From assembly GCA_903919205.1 (NCBI GenBank), contig CAIXHE010000071.1:1-40048 (forward strand): a DNA stretch of 40,048 bases, read 5' to 3'. A model generated the notes under the pieces. The model was not told the origin of the DNA. It did no database searches and saw nothing but the letters and a program-made list of their open reading frames with translations. Shown here piece by piece: positions 1-8,440 of the stretch (the first letter of the stretch is position 1; every line of letters begins with the position of its first letter). The DNA is from an uncultured Opitutaceae bacterium. Its GTDB lineage: Bacteria; Verrucomicrobiota; Verrucomicrobiia; Opitutales; Opitutaceae. A program made the translations under genes and the position numbers.

Positions 1-317
1 GAAAAATCCGTCGCCAAATCGCATAAACGTCTCTCAGAACGCGAATCAAACGCGAAACAGAAACCTTCGTGATAGTGAGCGGATGGACCCAGGTCGGGTC
101 CCTCTGCCCCTTCGTGTTAGAAGGACCCATCCCCTAGTCCAAGCCTTCGACAGGCTGTAGCGGACCTTGGGCCGGAGGGCCCAGCGGTGCTTCGATGGTT
201 GGAGGAAAGCAAGTTGTCCCCCAACAAATGTCACTCTAGCCGGTCAACACCCCATTATATCCATGTGGCGTCGGTAGTAGGGTGGATTCAACAGGCAATG
301 TCCTGCGATTCAAAATC
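1..317. other. Non-coding structured region
   Basis: No convincing gene is visible before the first dehydrogenase. Four stem-loops follow each other: 85-101 (GGACCC / GGGTCC), 109-124 (CCTTC / GAAGG), 137-165 (nested GTCC / GGAC around AGCCT / AGGCT with loop TCGAC) and 168-183 (TGGGCC / GGCCCA). The third resembles the common dispersed intergenic motif built around CTTCGACAGGCT. A 62-codon open frame on the minus strand here (46-234) looks incidental. The downstream part, 240-317, may hold the promoter of the redox operon, but I recognise no clear -10/-35 pair. Confidence 0.6.
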
Positions 318-1766
318 ATGACCACATTAACCGCTACCCGCCCCGCCGCCCCGAAACCCGCCGCCTCGAAATCGAAGGCCGCTCCAGAATACCAGAGTGT
401 CAATCCCTACAACGGCAAGGTCGCGAAGACCTTCGAGACTCTGACCGACAAGCAGCTCGAGGAGAAGTTGGCCCTGGCTGCAAAATGCTACGAGACGTGG
501 CGGCACACGTCCTATGCCGAGCGGGCGAGGATCGTGTCGAAGGCGGCCGAGATCCTGCATGCGAAGGCGGACGCTTTCGCCCGAACCATGACGCTCGAGA
601 TGGGCAAGCGGATCAGCGAAGCTCGTGGCGAGACCCAGTTCAGCTCAGACATCCTCGCGTACTACGCCAAGAACGCCGAGCGCTTCCTGGCTCCCGTGAA
701 GCTCAACCCGACGATCGGTGAGGCCCACATGGAGAGCAGCCCGATCGGCGTGATCTTCGGCATCGAGCCCTGGAACTTCCCCTATTACCAGCTGGCCCGG
801 GTCGCGGGTCCGCACCTGATGGCGGGCAACGTGCTCGTCGTGAAGCATGCGGGCTGCGTGCCGCAGTGCGCCATCGCCTTTGAGAGCCTGTGGACCGAGG
901 CGGGCGGACCGCCGGGACTCTACACCAACCTCATGGTCTCGCACCGTCAGTCCGACGCCGTCATCGACGATCCCAGGATCAAGGGGGTCGCGCTGACCGG
1001 CAGCGTCGAGGCCGGCCGCAGCGTCGCGTCCAGGGCGGGCAAGAATCTCAAGATCTCGTCGATGGAGCTCGGGGGCAGCGATGCCTTCATCGTCTTGGAG
1101 GACGCGGACCTTGAGCACACGGTCAAGTGGGCCGTGTGGGGCCGCATGTACAATTGCGGACAGACCTGCTGCGCCGCCAAGCGCTTCATCGTCGTCGAGA
1201 AGCTCGCCGACGCCTTCCTGGAGAAGTTCCGCGCGGCCTTGGCCGCCCTGAAGCCGGGCGACCCGATCGATGAGAAGACGACCCTTGGGCCTCTCTCCAC
1301 GGAGCCCGCCCTCCTGCAGCTGCTCAAGCAGGTCGACAACGCCGTCGCCCACGGAGCCAAGGTGCTTCTCGGCGGCAAGCGCATTGACCGGCCGGGTGCC
1401 TTCATGGAGCCCACCATCCTCACCGACGTGAAGCCGAACAACCCCGCATTCCGCGACGAGTTCTTCGGGCCGGTCGCCATGTTCTTCAAGGTAAAGGACG
1501 AGGCGGAGGCCATCGCTCTCGCCAATGACTCGGACTTCGGCCTCGGCGGATCCGTCTTCACCCAGGACATCGAGCGCGGCAAGCGCGTAGCCAGCCAGGT
1601 AGAGACGGGCATGATGTTCGTGAACAACATCAGCTGGTCCGACGCGGAGCTGCCCTTCGGCGGCATCAAGAACTCGGGCTACGGCCGGGAACTGGGTGAC
1701 ATGGGAATCCAGGAATTCGTGAACAAGAAGCTGGTTCGCACGGCAGTTCTCGAGGCACCGGTCTAA
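318..1766 (+). CDS. NAD(P)-dependent succinate-semialdehyde dehydrogenase family protein
   Basis: Aldehyde dehydrogenase superfamily enzyme of 482 residues that oxidises an aldehyde, probably succinate semialdehyde, to the acid. The oxyanion-hole Asn is at 153 (EPWNF), the cofactor-binding Lys at 176, the general-base Glu at 250 (MELGGSD) and the catalytic Cys at 284 in the motif NCGQTC. The C-terminal half carries the usual PFGGIKNSGYGRE segment. Length and motifs match the GabD/Sad group; substrate is inferred from family resemblance. A GTG at 282 would add 12 residues, but ATG 318 fits the family better. It is followed after 10 bases by pntAA, so it likely leads a redox operon. Confidence 0.85.
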   Translation: MTTLTATRPAAPKPAASKSKAAPEYQSVNPYNGKVAKTFETLTDKQLEEKLALAAKCYETWRHTSYAERARIVSKAAEILHAKADAFARTMTLEMGKRISEARGETQFSSDILAYYAKNAERFLAPVKLNPTIGEAHMESSPIGVIFGIEPWNFPYYQLARVAGPHLMAGNVLVVKHAGCVPQCAIAFESLWTEAGGPPGLYTNLMVSHRQSDAVIDDPRIKGVALTGSVEAGRSVASRAGKNLKISSMELGGSDAFIVLEDADLEHTVKWAVWGRMYNCGQTCCAAKRFIVVEKLADAFLEKFRAALAALKPGDPIDEKTTLGPLSTEPALLQLLKQVDNAVAHGAKVLLGGKRIDRPGAFMEPTILTDVKPNNPAFRDEFFGPVAMFFKVKDEAEAIALANDSDFGLGGSVFTQDIERGKRVASQVETGMMFVNNISWSDAELPFGGIKNSGYGRELGDMGIQEFVNKKLVRTAVLEAPV

Positions 1767-1776
1767 CCAAAACCCA

Positions 1777-2913
1777 ATGTATATCCACATTGCGGTGCTG
1801 AAGGAGACCCAGCCGCACGAGCGTCGCGTTGCCCTGGTGCCATCGGTAGCGCCCAAGCTCGTGAAGCTGGGCGGCAAGCTACTCATGCAGGCGGGCGCCG
1901 GCGAGGCGGTAATGCTGGCGGACGGGATGTATCCGGACGTCGCCGCGATGGCCGATCGCCGGGACATGCTGGGCATCGCTGACATCGTTCTGGCGGTGCA
2001 GCCTCCAGCACTGGCGGTGATCGATGAGATGAAGGAGGGGGCGGTCCTCATCTCGTTTGTTTATGCCGAACACCAGAAGGCGCTCGTGAAGCGCCTGCTC
2101 AGGCGGAAGATCACCTGCTTCGCCATGGAGAAGATCCCGCGCATCACCCGCGCGCAGTCCATGGACGCGCTCTCGAGCCAGTCGGCCCTGGCCGGCTACT
2201 ATGCGGTCGAACTCGGGGCCACGCACCTCGCCCGGGTGCTCCCCAAGATCACCACTGCCTCCGGAGTGATCGGCCCCGCGAAGGTGTTGGTCCTGGGGTT
2301 GGGCGTCGCGGGCCTTGAGGCCGTCGCAACGGCGCAGCGCCTCGGCGCGGTCGTGGAGGGCTACGACGTGCGGCCCGAGACCGAGCAGGAGGCGCTCTCC
2401 CTCGGCGCGACCTTCATCGAGACGGGCGTGGATGCACGCGGCAAGGGGGGGTACGCCCGCGCCCTCACGCCGAAGGAGAAGTCCGACGTCGCCTCGGTCC
2501 TTACGACGCACATTCAGAAGTCGGACCTCGTCATCACCACGGCAGCCATCCCGGGCAAGCCGTCGCCGAAACTGATCAGCAGGGCGCAGCTGGCCGGGAT
2601 GAAGGCGGGTTCCGTCATCGTGGACCTCTCCGCAGAGGGCGGCGGCAACTGTGTGGGAACGGTGCCCGGGGAGACCATCCGTATCGGTGCGGTCACGGTC
2701 GTGGCCCCCTTGAACGTGCCCTCCCTGCTGGGAGATGACGCGAGCACGCTGTATTCGGAAAACCTCTATCACCTCCTGGGGCTCATGATGAAGGACAACC
2801 TGATCGTGCTGGATTGGAGCGATGAGGTGCTGGCTAAGACCGCCCTGACCCACGCGGGCAAGCTCGGGCCGGGAACGGCGAAGCCCGCGGCGCCGGTCAA
2901 GACCGCCGCCTGA
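1777..2913 (+). CDS. pntAA: NAD(P) transhydrogenase subunit alpha 1 (NAD-binding domain I)
   Basis: Domain I of proton-translocating nicotinamide nucleotide transhydrogenase, 378 residues, which binds NAD(H) on the cytoplasmic side and exchanges hydride with NADP(H) bound to PntB. The N-terminal AlaDh/PNT fold is followed by a Rossmann motif GLGVAG at about residues 174-179 with YDVR at the end of the second strand. The segment ITRAQSMDALSSQ matches the conserved region before the NAD site. Having domain I as a separate protein is the three-subunit arrangement known from Rhodospirillum rubrum rather than the fused E. coli form. pntAB follows after 19 bases. Confidence 0.95.
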   Translation: MYIHIAVLKETQPHERRVALVPSVAPKLVKLGGKLLMQAGAGEAVMLADGMYPDVAAMADRRDMLGIADIVLAVQPPALAVIDEMKEGAVLISFVYAEHQKALVKRLLRRKITCFAMEKIPRITRAQSMDALSSQSALAGYYAVELGATHLARVLPKITTASGVIGPAKVLVLGLGVAGLEAVATAQRLGAVVEGYDVRPETEQEALSLGATFIETGVDARGKGGYARALTPKEKSDVASVLTTHIQKSDLVITTAAIPGKPSPKLISRAQLAGMKAGSVIVDLSAEGGGNCVGTVPGETIRIGAVTVVAPLNVPSLLGDDASTLYSENLYHLLGLMMKDNLIVLDWSDEVLAKTALTHAGKLGPGTAKPAAPVKTAA

Positions 2914-2932
2914 CGCTGGAGAGACACACCCC

Positions 2933-3295
2933 ATGCGATTCCAAATTCCCATGTCTGGCTTCGAGGCTCTGTACGTGTTCATGCTGGCCGCCTTCGCGGG
3001 CTGGGTGACCATCGGGCGCGTCCCGGCGATCCTTCATACGCCCCTCATGTCAGGGTCGAATTTCATCCACGGGATCGTGGTGGTGGGAGGCGTATTCGCG
3101 CTCCTAAGCGCGGGGTCGAGACTCGAGCAGGGCATCGGCTTCTTCGCCGTGCTCCTCGGGGCGGGCAACGCCGCGGGCGGCTTTGCTGTGACAAGCCGCA
3201 TGTTGGCCATGTTCCAGGCGAGCTCGAAGCCCGCGCACGCGGCCAAAAAGGCGCACAGGCCGGCGGCGGCCGCCACCACTCCTTCTGGGAAATAG
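2933..3295 (+). CDS. pntAB: NAD(P) transhydrogenase subunit alpha 2 (membrane part)
   Basis: Small 120-residue membrane subunit forming part of the proton-conducting domain II with PntB. Three hydrophobic segments are visible (around residues 10-30, 40-62 and 65-85), including the stretch NFIHGIVVVGG that is typical of the family, followed by a Lys/Ala-rich soluble tail. It lies between pntAA and pntB with gaps of 19 and 24 bases, so the three genes are almost certainly one transcript. Confidence 0.93.
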   Translation: MRFQIPMSGFEALYVFMLAAFAGWVTIGRVPAILHTPLMSGSNFIHGIVVVGGVFALLSAGSRLEQGIGFFAVLLGAGNAAGGFAVTSRMLAMFQASSKPAHAAKKAHRPAAAATTPSGK

Positions 3296-3319
3296 GCGCG
3301 GATCCCGAGACCCGACCCC

Positions 3320-4783
3320 ATGTTCACCTTCCTACCCCCCTACGTTGTTTTTGCCACCGACCTCGTGGCCGCGTTCCTGTTCCTCTTCGGCCTTAAGCGG
3401 ATGGCCTCGCCTGTGACAGCCTCGTCGGGCATCTCATACGCAGGGGTCGGGATGCTGGCCGCGGTGGTCGTCAGTTTCCTCTACTGCTTCGGCGTGGACC
3501 CGGCCGCCCGCTCTCAGCTGGGGACCAACATCGTCCTGGTTCTGCTGGCCCTTCTCCTCGGAGCCGGCATTGCATGGTGGGCGGGCAAGAAGGTGGCCAT
3601 GACGGCGATGCCGCAGATGGTGGCGTTGTACAACGGCATGGGCGGCGGTGCGGCCGCGGGCATTGCCGCGATGGAGCTCTTCGGCGGCAAGACCCACGGG
3701 GGCAGGGAGCTGTCGGTCACGCTGCTGGGGGCCCTTATCGGCACGGTGTCGCTATCGGGCTCGTGCATTGCGTGGGCCAAGCTTCAGGGCGTGATCAAGA
3801 AACCCCTGCACATCGGCGGCCAGCAGGTGATCAACGGCGCCGTCATGCTGGCGATCGTCGCCGTAGGGGGCTACGTGGTCTTCACGGTCCACGGCGGAGC
3901 GGAGCTCGCGACCGCGATGCCCGGCTGGATCTGGGTCTTCTTCGCGGGTGCGTTCCTCTTCGGCCTTCTGATGGCGCTCCCGATCGGCGGCGCCGACATG
4001 CCGGTGCTGATCTCGGTCTACAATGCCTGCACGGGCCTGGCCGTGGGCCTGGAGGGATACGTGCTCAAGAACCCCCTGCTCATGATTGCCGGCATGGTCG
4101 TCGGCGCGGCGGGCCTGCTCCTCACCGAGCTCATGGCCAAGGCCATGAACCGTTCCGTGGCCAAGGTCCTGTTCGCGCATTTCGGGCCCGCCCCGGCCCA
4201 CAAGGGAGGGACGATCGTAGGGAGCTTGAAACCCTGCCAGGCATCGGACGCCGGAATCTTCATGCGCTATGCCAAGAGCGTGATCATCGTTCCGGGCTAC
4301 GGCCTGGCGGTGTCCCAGGGCCAGCAGAAGCTCTACGAGTTCGTGAAGCTCCTGCAGGCGGCGGGGGTGGGCGTCAAGTTCGCCATCCACCCGGTGGCCG
4401 GCCGCATGCCCGGGCAGATGGACGTGCTCCTCGCCGAGGCAGGCGTGCCCTACGACATGATCTTCCAGCTCGAGGACATCAACCCGGACTTCGCGACCAC
4501 CGACGTCGCGCTCGTGATCGGCGCCAACGACGTGGTCAATCCCGCCGCGCGAACCGACAAGAGCTCGCCGATCTACGGGATGCCCATCCTGAACGCCGAC
4601 CAGGCGAAGAAGGTGTACGTCATCAAGCGCGGCGACGGCAAGGGCTACGCCGGCATCGTGAACGCGCTCTTCTACGCGCCCAACTGCCAGATGGTCTACG
4701 GAGACGCCCAGGCTGTGTTGGTCCAGATGATCACGGCCGTCCGCGGCCTGGGGGCCGCACCCGGGGGCAAGGCCCAGAAATAA
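3320..4783 (+). CDS. pntB: NAD(P) transhydrogenase subunit beta (membrane and NADP-binding domain III)
   Basis: Protein of 487 residues with about eight or nine N-terminal membrane segments (roughly residues 5-265) carrying the proton path, then the soluble NADP(H)-binding domain III. The domain shows PGYGLAVSQGQ near residue 320, the HPVAGRMPGQMDVLLAEA segment, and GANDVVNPAA with KRGDGKGYAGI near the C terminus, all diagnostic for PntB. The enzyme uses the proton gradient to reduce NADP+ with NADH. The next gene starts 2 bases after the stop, which extends the operon to the alcohol dehydrogenase. Confidence 0.95.
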   Translation: MFTFLPPYVVFATDLVAAFLFLFGLKRMASPVTASSGISYAGVGMLAAVVVSFLYCFGVDPAARSQLGTNIVLVLLALLLGAGIAWWAGKKVAMTAMPQMVALYNGMGGGAAAGIAAMELFGGKTHGGRELSVTLLGALIGTVSLSGSCIAWAKLQGVIKKPLHIGGQQVINGAVMLAIVAVGGYVVFTVHGGAELATAMPGWIWVFFAGAFLFGLLMALPIGGADMPVLISVYNACTGLAVGLEGYVLKNPLLMIAGMVVGAAGLLLTELMAKAMNRSVAKVLFAHFGPAPAHKGGTIVGSLKPCQASDAGIFMRYAKSVIIVPGYGLAVSQGQQKLYEFVKLLQAAGVGVKFAIHPVAGRMPGQMDVLLAEAGVPYDMIFQLEDINPDFATTDVALVIGANDVVNPAARTDKSSPIYGMPILNADQAKKVYVIKRGDGKGYAGIVNALFYAPNCQMVYGDAQAVLVQMITAVRGLGAAPGGKAQK

Positions 4784-4785
4784 TC

Positions 4786-5823
4786 ATGAAATCCAAAATG
4801 AAGGCGGCGGTGGTGCGGGCGTTCGGCAAGCCCCTCGTGATCGAGGACTGGGATATCCCTTCCGTCGGGACCGGTCAGGTCCTCGTCAAGGTGGAGGCCT
4901 GCGGCGTCTGTCACACCGATGTGCATGCGCGCAACGGCGACTGGCCGCTCAAGCCCAACCTCCCCTTCATCCCCGGGCACGAGGGCATCGGACTTGTGGT
5001 GGCGATGGGCTCGGGCGTGACGGCGGTCAAGGAGGGCGAGCGCGTGGGGGTTCCCTGGCTCTATTCAGCCTGCGGGCACTGCGAGTATTGCCTGAGCGCC
5101 TGGGAACCGGTGTGTCCCGAGGCGCAATTCGGCGGGTACACCCGCAATGGAGGCTTCGCCGAGTACATCTTGGCCGACCCGAACTATGTCGCGCACATCC
5201 CCGCGGGCCTGAAGGCGATCGATGCGGCGCCGCTCATCTGCGCGGGCATCACCACCTACAAGGGCATCAAGCAGACGCAGGTGCGCTCCGGCCAATGGAT
5301 CGCCATCTCGGGTATCGGCGGGCTCGGTCATCTCGCGATCCAATACGCGAAGGTGATGGGCCTGCACGTGGTCGCGATCGACATCGAGGACAGCAAGCTG
5401 GCCCATGCCACGCGGCTCGGGGCCGACGCCACCGTGAACCCCAAGCACGGCGACCCCGTCGCCGCGGTGAGGAAGATCACGGGCGGGGGCGCCCACGGTG
5501 TCCTGATCACGGCGCCGTCCCTTCCGGCCTTCAAGCAGGGCGTGGGGATGACGCGCAAGGTGGGAACCTGCGTCCTGGTCGGCATTCCGCCGGGCGATTT
5601 CCCGACGCCCCTCTTCGATGTCGTGGCCAACTGCGTGACGATCCGCGGGTCCTTCGTCGGCAACCGCGAGGACATGGCGGAAGCCCTGGCCTTCGCGGTC
5701 GATGGCCGGGTCAAGGCCGACATCGAGCTCCAGCCCCTCTCCGCGATCAACGACGTCCTCCAGCGCCTGGAGCATGGAGACGTCGCCTCCAGGGTCGTGA
5801 TCGACTATTCAAGGGGAGTCTGA
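4786..5823 (+). CDS. adhP: Zinc-dependent alcohol dehydrogenase (AdhP type)
   Basis: Medium-chain zinc alcohol dehydrogenase, 345 residues, interconverting primary alcohols and aldehydes with NAD(H). Catalytic zinc ligands are Cys42 (GVCHTD) and His65-Glu66 (PGHE) plus the Cys of [11 protein letters not shown]. Structural zinc ligands are Cys96, 99, 102 and 110. The cofactor motif [11 protein letters not shown] follows. Strong resemblance to the propanol-preferring AdhP group. ATG 4786 lies 2 bases after the pntB stop; ATG 4798 is a possible alternative. Its position suggests a supply of NADH for the transhydrogenase, which is inference. Confidence 0.92.
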   Translation: MKSKMKAAVVRAFGKPLVIEDWDIPSVGTGQVLVKVEACGVCHTDVHARNGDWPLKPNLPFIPGHEGIGLVVAMGSGVTAVKEGERVGVPWLYSACGHCEYCLSAWEPVCPEAQFGGYTRNGGFAEYILADPNYVAHIPAGLKAIDAAPLICAGITTYKGIKQTQVRSGQWIAISGIGGLGHLAIQYAKVMGLHVVAIDIEDSKLAHATRLGADATVNPKHGDPVAAVRKITGGGAHGVLITAPSLPAFKQGVGMTRKVGTCVLVGIPPGDFPTPLFDVVANCVTIRGSFVGNREDMAEALAFAVDGRVKADIELQPLSAINDVLQRLEHGDVASRVVIDYSRGV

Positions 5824-5897
5824 CCCCCGCCCGCCTGGGGCGCCTGAAGGCGGCCGCCCCCGAAGGACACCTCAACCCCCTCTCCCCCGTGCATGCG

Positions 5898-6872
5898 ATG
5901 GTCCTGAGAAAGCTTCGCACGCCGCTCGAGTGGACCGAGCTGCCCGATCCCGTGCCGGGGCCCGGCGAAATCCGGGTCACCGTGCTCGCCTGCGGCGTGT
6001 GCCGCACCGACCTGCACGTGGTGGACGGGGTGCTCCCCCACCCGACCGTGCCGATCATCCCGGGGCACGAGATCGTGGGCAGGATCGATGCCCTGGGCAC
6101 GGGCGTGACGGGGCTTAGCATCGGCGAGCGCGTGGGCATACCGTGGCTCGGCCACACCTGCGGGGTGTGCCCCTACTGCCTGCGGCAAGAGGAGAATCTC
6201 TGCGACCAACCCCTCTTCACGGGGTTCTCGAGGAACGGCGGATTCGCGACCGCGACCGTCGCGGACGCGAGGTTCTCGTTCCCGCTCGGGGAAGAAGGCA
6301 GCGACCAGTCGCTGGCGCCGCTCCTGTGCGCGGGGCTGATCGGGTGGCGCTCGCTCTGCATCGCGGGCGAGGGCAAGAGGCTCGGGCTCTACGGCTTCGG
6401 GGCCGCGGCGCACATCCTTGCGCAGGTCGCCAAGTGGCAGGGTCGCTCGGTATATGCGTTCACCCGGCCGGGCGATGTTAAGACGCAGGCTTTCGCGAAG
6501 AGCCTGGGTGCCGAGTGGGCGGGCGGCTCGGACGTGCTGCCCCCGGAGCCGCTCGATGCGGCGATCATCTTTGCCACGGCCGGCGAGCTCGTGCCCATGG
6601 CCCTGAGGGCCGTGCGGAAGGGCGGCCGCGTCGTGTGCGCGGGGATCCACATGAGCGACATCCCCTCATTCCCGTATTCGATCCTGTGGGAGGAGCGCCG
6701 GATCGCGTCGGTGGCGAACCTGACGCGCAAGGACGGTCTGGATTTCCTGGGGCTCGTCCCGCGCATCGGCATCGTGACCAAGACGACGCCCTACCCGCTT
6801 GCCCAGGCGAACCAGGCGCTGGCGGACCTGAGGGCCGGCCGCTTCGAGGGTGCGGCGGTGCTCATGCCGTGA
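5898..6872 (+). CDS. Second zinc alcohol dehydrogenase family protein
   Basis: Medium-chain dehydrogenase of 324 residues, related to but clearly distinct from the preceding AdhP-type protein. Cys35 (GVCRTD) and PGHE are the catalytic zinc ligands and the structural set is [17 protein letters not shown]. The Rossmann glycine motif is [12 protein letters not shown], in the style of the zinc-binding alcohol dehydrogenases of the AdhA/CAD2 group. The substrate cannot be told from sequence. It starts 74 bases after adhP and is the last gene of the run. A GTG at 5889 in the same frame could also be the start. Its stop sits in a hairpin shared with the convergent acetyltransferase gene. Confidence 0.85.
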   Translation: MVLRKLRTPLEWTELPDPVPGPGEIRVTVLACGVCRTDLHVVDGVLPHPTVPIIPGHEIVGRIDALGTGVTGLSIGERVGIPWLGHTCGVCPYCLRQEENLCDQPLFTGFSRNGGFATATVADARFSFPLGEEGSDQSLAPLLCAGLIGWRSLCIAGEGKRLGLYGFGAAAHILAQVAKWQGRSVYAFTRPGDVKTQAFAKSLGAEWAGGSDVLPPEPLDAAIIFATAGELVPMALRAVRKGGRVVCAGIHMSDIPSFPYSILWEERRIASVANLTRKDGLDFLGLVPRIGIVTKTTPYPLAQANQALADLRAGRFEGAAVLMP

Positions 6873-6904
6873 GCCGGGTCTATTTGCCGGGCCACCCTAG
6901 GCTC
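6871..6904. terminator. Hairpin holding both convergent stop codons
   Basis: GAGCC-GGGT pairs with ACCC-(TA bulge)-GGCTC around a 14-base loop. The plus-strand TGA (6870-6872) and the minus-strand TAG (6897-6899) both lie in or at the stem. There is no U-run, so intrinsic termination is uncertain, but the hairpin could end or protect both transcripts. Confidence 0.4.
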
Positions 6905-7412
6905 GCCGCCAGCGCTCCAGAAGCACCATCGGGGAGTCGGCGTAACGCGCCCGCCCGATCTCCCGGTAGCCCACCTTGGCCGCCACCCTCAGCGACGGGG
7001 CGTTGTCCTCCCGCACGATGGCGAGCGTCACGTCCGAGCTGAGCGAGGCGTCCCCCCAGGCGAGGCAGGCGCCGATCGCCTCCGAGGCGTATCCGCGTCC
7101 CCACATGGCCGGGCTGAGGACCCAGCCCGCCTCCGGAAGGTGCTCCCGCGAGGCGTCGATGCCCCGCACGAACCTCTGGAATCCCATGGAGCCGACAAAG
7201 GCACGGGTGCCCTTCTCCCGCACGATCCAGCCTCCGTAGCCCAGGAGATCCCAATGGCCCGCCATCTGCACGACGCTCATCCAGCCCTGCCGGCGATCGA
7301 GCGGCATCGGCGAGATGAACCGCGTGACGGCGGGGTCCGCCCACATGGCGCACACAGGCTCCATGTCCTCAAGGCGGGGTCGGGACAGGACGAGGCGCTG
7401 GGTTTCGATCAT
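6897..7412 (-). CDS. GNAT family N-acetyltransferase (RimJ/RimL type)
   Basis: Predicted acetyl-CoA-dependent N-acetyltransferase of 171 residues. The start IETQRLVLSRPRLEDMEP is the usual opening of the RimJ/RimL subgroup, which acetylates protein N termini or small amines. Motifs further on are WVLSPAMWGRGYASEAI (the acetyl-CoA binding loop) and NAPSLRVAAKVGYREIG (the C-terminal signature). ATG 7412 is chosen over an upstream extension because the family begins there and GGTGGGG lies just before it. Divergent from the aldo/keto reductase across 106 bases. The substrate is unknown. Confidence 0.88.
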   Translation of the reverse strand: MIETQRLVLSRPRLEDMEPVCAMWADPAVTRFISPMPLDRRQGWMSVVQMAGHWDLLGYGGWIVREKGTRAFVGSMGFQRFVRGIDASREHLPEAGWVLSPAMWGRGYASEAIGACLAWGDASLSSDVTLAIVREDNAPSLRVAAKVGYREIGRARYADSPMVLLERWRRA

Positions 7413-7518
7413 GCCCCACCGAAGGGCCTCGGGCGCCCGGCTGCAAGCCCCCCAAGGGAGGCTGTTGCGTGCCCCACTTGCCTTTTCGGGCTCCCTGCAT
7501 GAGATCCTTCGCTCACAC

Positions 7519-8430
7519 ATGGAAACCCCTCCCGCGCAGAGTGAGCCCCGATTGGGTGGAAGCTACACGTTCGCGGGAACGTCACTCAGGGTGAAGCGCG
7601 TGGGATACGGTGCCATGCAGCTCGCCGGGCCCGGCGTCTACGGCCCGCCCAAGGATCCGGAGGAAGCCGTTGCCGTGCTCCGCGAGGCGGTGGCATCCGG
7701 CGTCGACCACATCGACACGAGCGATTTCTACGGCCCCCACATCACCAACCAGCTGATCCGCCGGGCGCTCCACCCGTACCCCTCCGGCCTCGTGATCGTG
7801 AGCAAGCTGGGAGCCCGCCGGCCGCCGGACGGCTCGTGGAAGCCGGCCATCACGCCTGAGGAGCTGACGTCGGGTGTCCAGGACAACCTGCGCAACCTGG
7901 GGCTCGAGGCGCTCGACATCGTCAACTACCGCTCCATGGGCTCGGGGCACGGGCCCGACGAGAGGCCGATCGGCGAGCAGGTGTCGGTGCTCGCCGACCT
8001 CAAGCGAAAGGGACTGATCCGGCACATCGGCGTCAGCAACGTCACAGCCGCGCAACTGGCCGAGGCCCGGTCGATCACGCCGATCGTCTGCGTGCAGAAC
8101 TATTACAACGTCGCCCAGCGCCAGGATGACGCGCTGGTCGCGGACCTGGAGGCCCAGGGCATCGCCTATGTGCCCTTCTTTCCGCTGGGAGGCTTCACGC
8201 CGCTCCAGTCGACGACCCTTTCCGCGGTTGCACAGCGGCTCGGGGCAAGCCGGATGCAGGTGGCGCTCGCATGGCTCCTGCAGCGCTCCCCCAACATCCT
8301 GCTGATCCCGGGCACCTCCTCGCTGGCCCACCTGCGCGAGAACCTAGGCTCCTGCCGCTTGGTGCTACCCAGGGAGGAGCTCGAAGCCCTGGACGGGATC
8401 GCCGCCGAGGCCGGCCCCGCGGCCCACTGA
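7519..8430 (+). CDS. Aldo/keto reductase (YdbC / pyridoxal reductase-like)
   Basis: NADPH-dependent aldo/keto reductase of 303 residues with a TIM barrel. The catalytic Asp and Tyr are in HIDTSDFYG and the Lys in VIVSKLG. The fourth tetrad residue, usually His in a DLYxxH motif, is replaced: the strand reads LDIVNYRSMG. The same kind of substitution is, as I recall, present in the YdbC group, so it is probably a family trait. Cofactor motifs GVSN and IPGTSSLAHLRENL are intact. ATG 7519 is chosen because upstream in-frame sequence antisense to the acetyltransferase looks non-coding. The stop is followed at once by GGCCGG. Confidence 0.87.
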   Translation: METPPAQSEPRLGGSYTFAGTSLRVKRVGYGAMQLAGPGVYGPPKDPEEAVAVLREAVASGVDHIDTSDFYGPHITNQLIRRALHPYPSGLVIVSKLGARRPPDGSWKPAITPEELTSGVQDNLRNLGLEALDIVNYRSMGSGHGPDERPIGEQVSVLADLKRKGLIRHIGVSNVTAAQLAEARSITPIVCVQNYYNVAQRQDDALVADLEAQGIAYVPFFPLGGFTPLQSTTLSAVAQRLGASRMQVALAWLLQRSPNILLIPGTSSLAHLRENLGSCRLVLPREELEALDGIAAEAGPAAH

Positions 8431-8440
8431 GGCCGGACAG

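Noticed and set aside
46-234. 62-codon minus-strand frame
   Set aside because: It runs through the stem-loop cluster; peptides of this kind arise from dispersed palindromic repeats.
3574-4785. Long in-frame extension upstream of adhP
   Set aside because: It runs through pntB in another frame and has Arg/Gly-rich composition; the enzyme starts at 4786.
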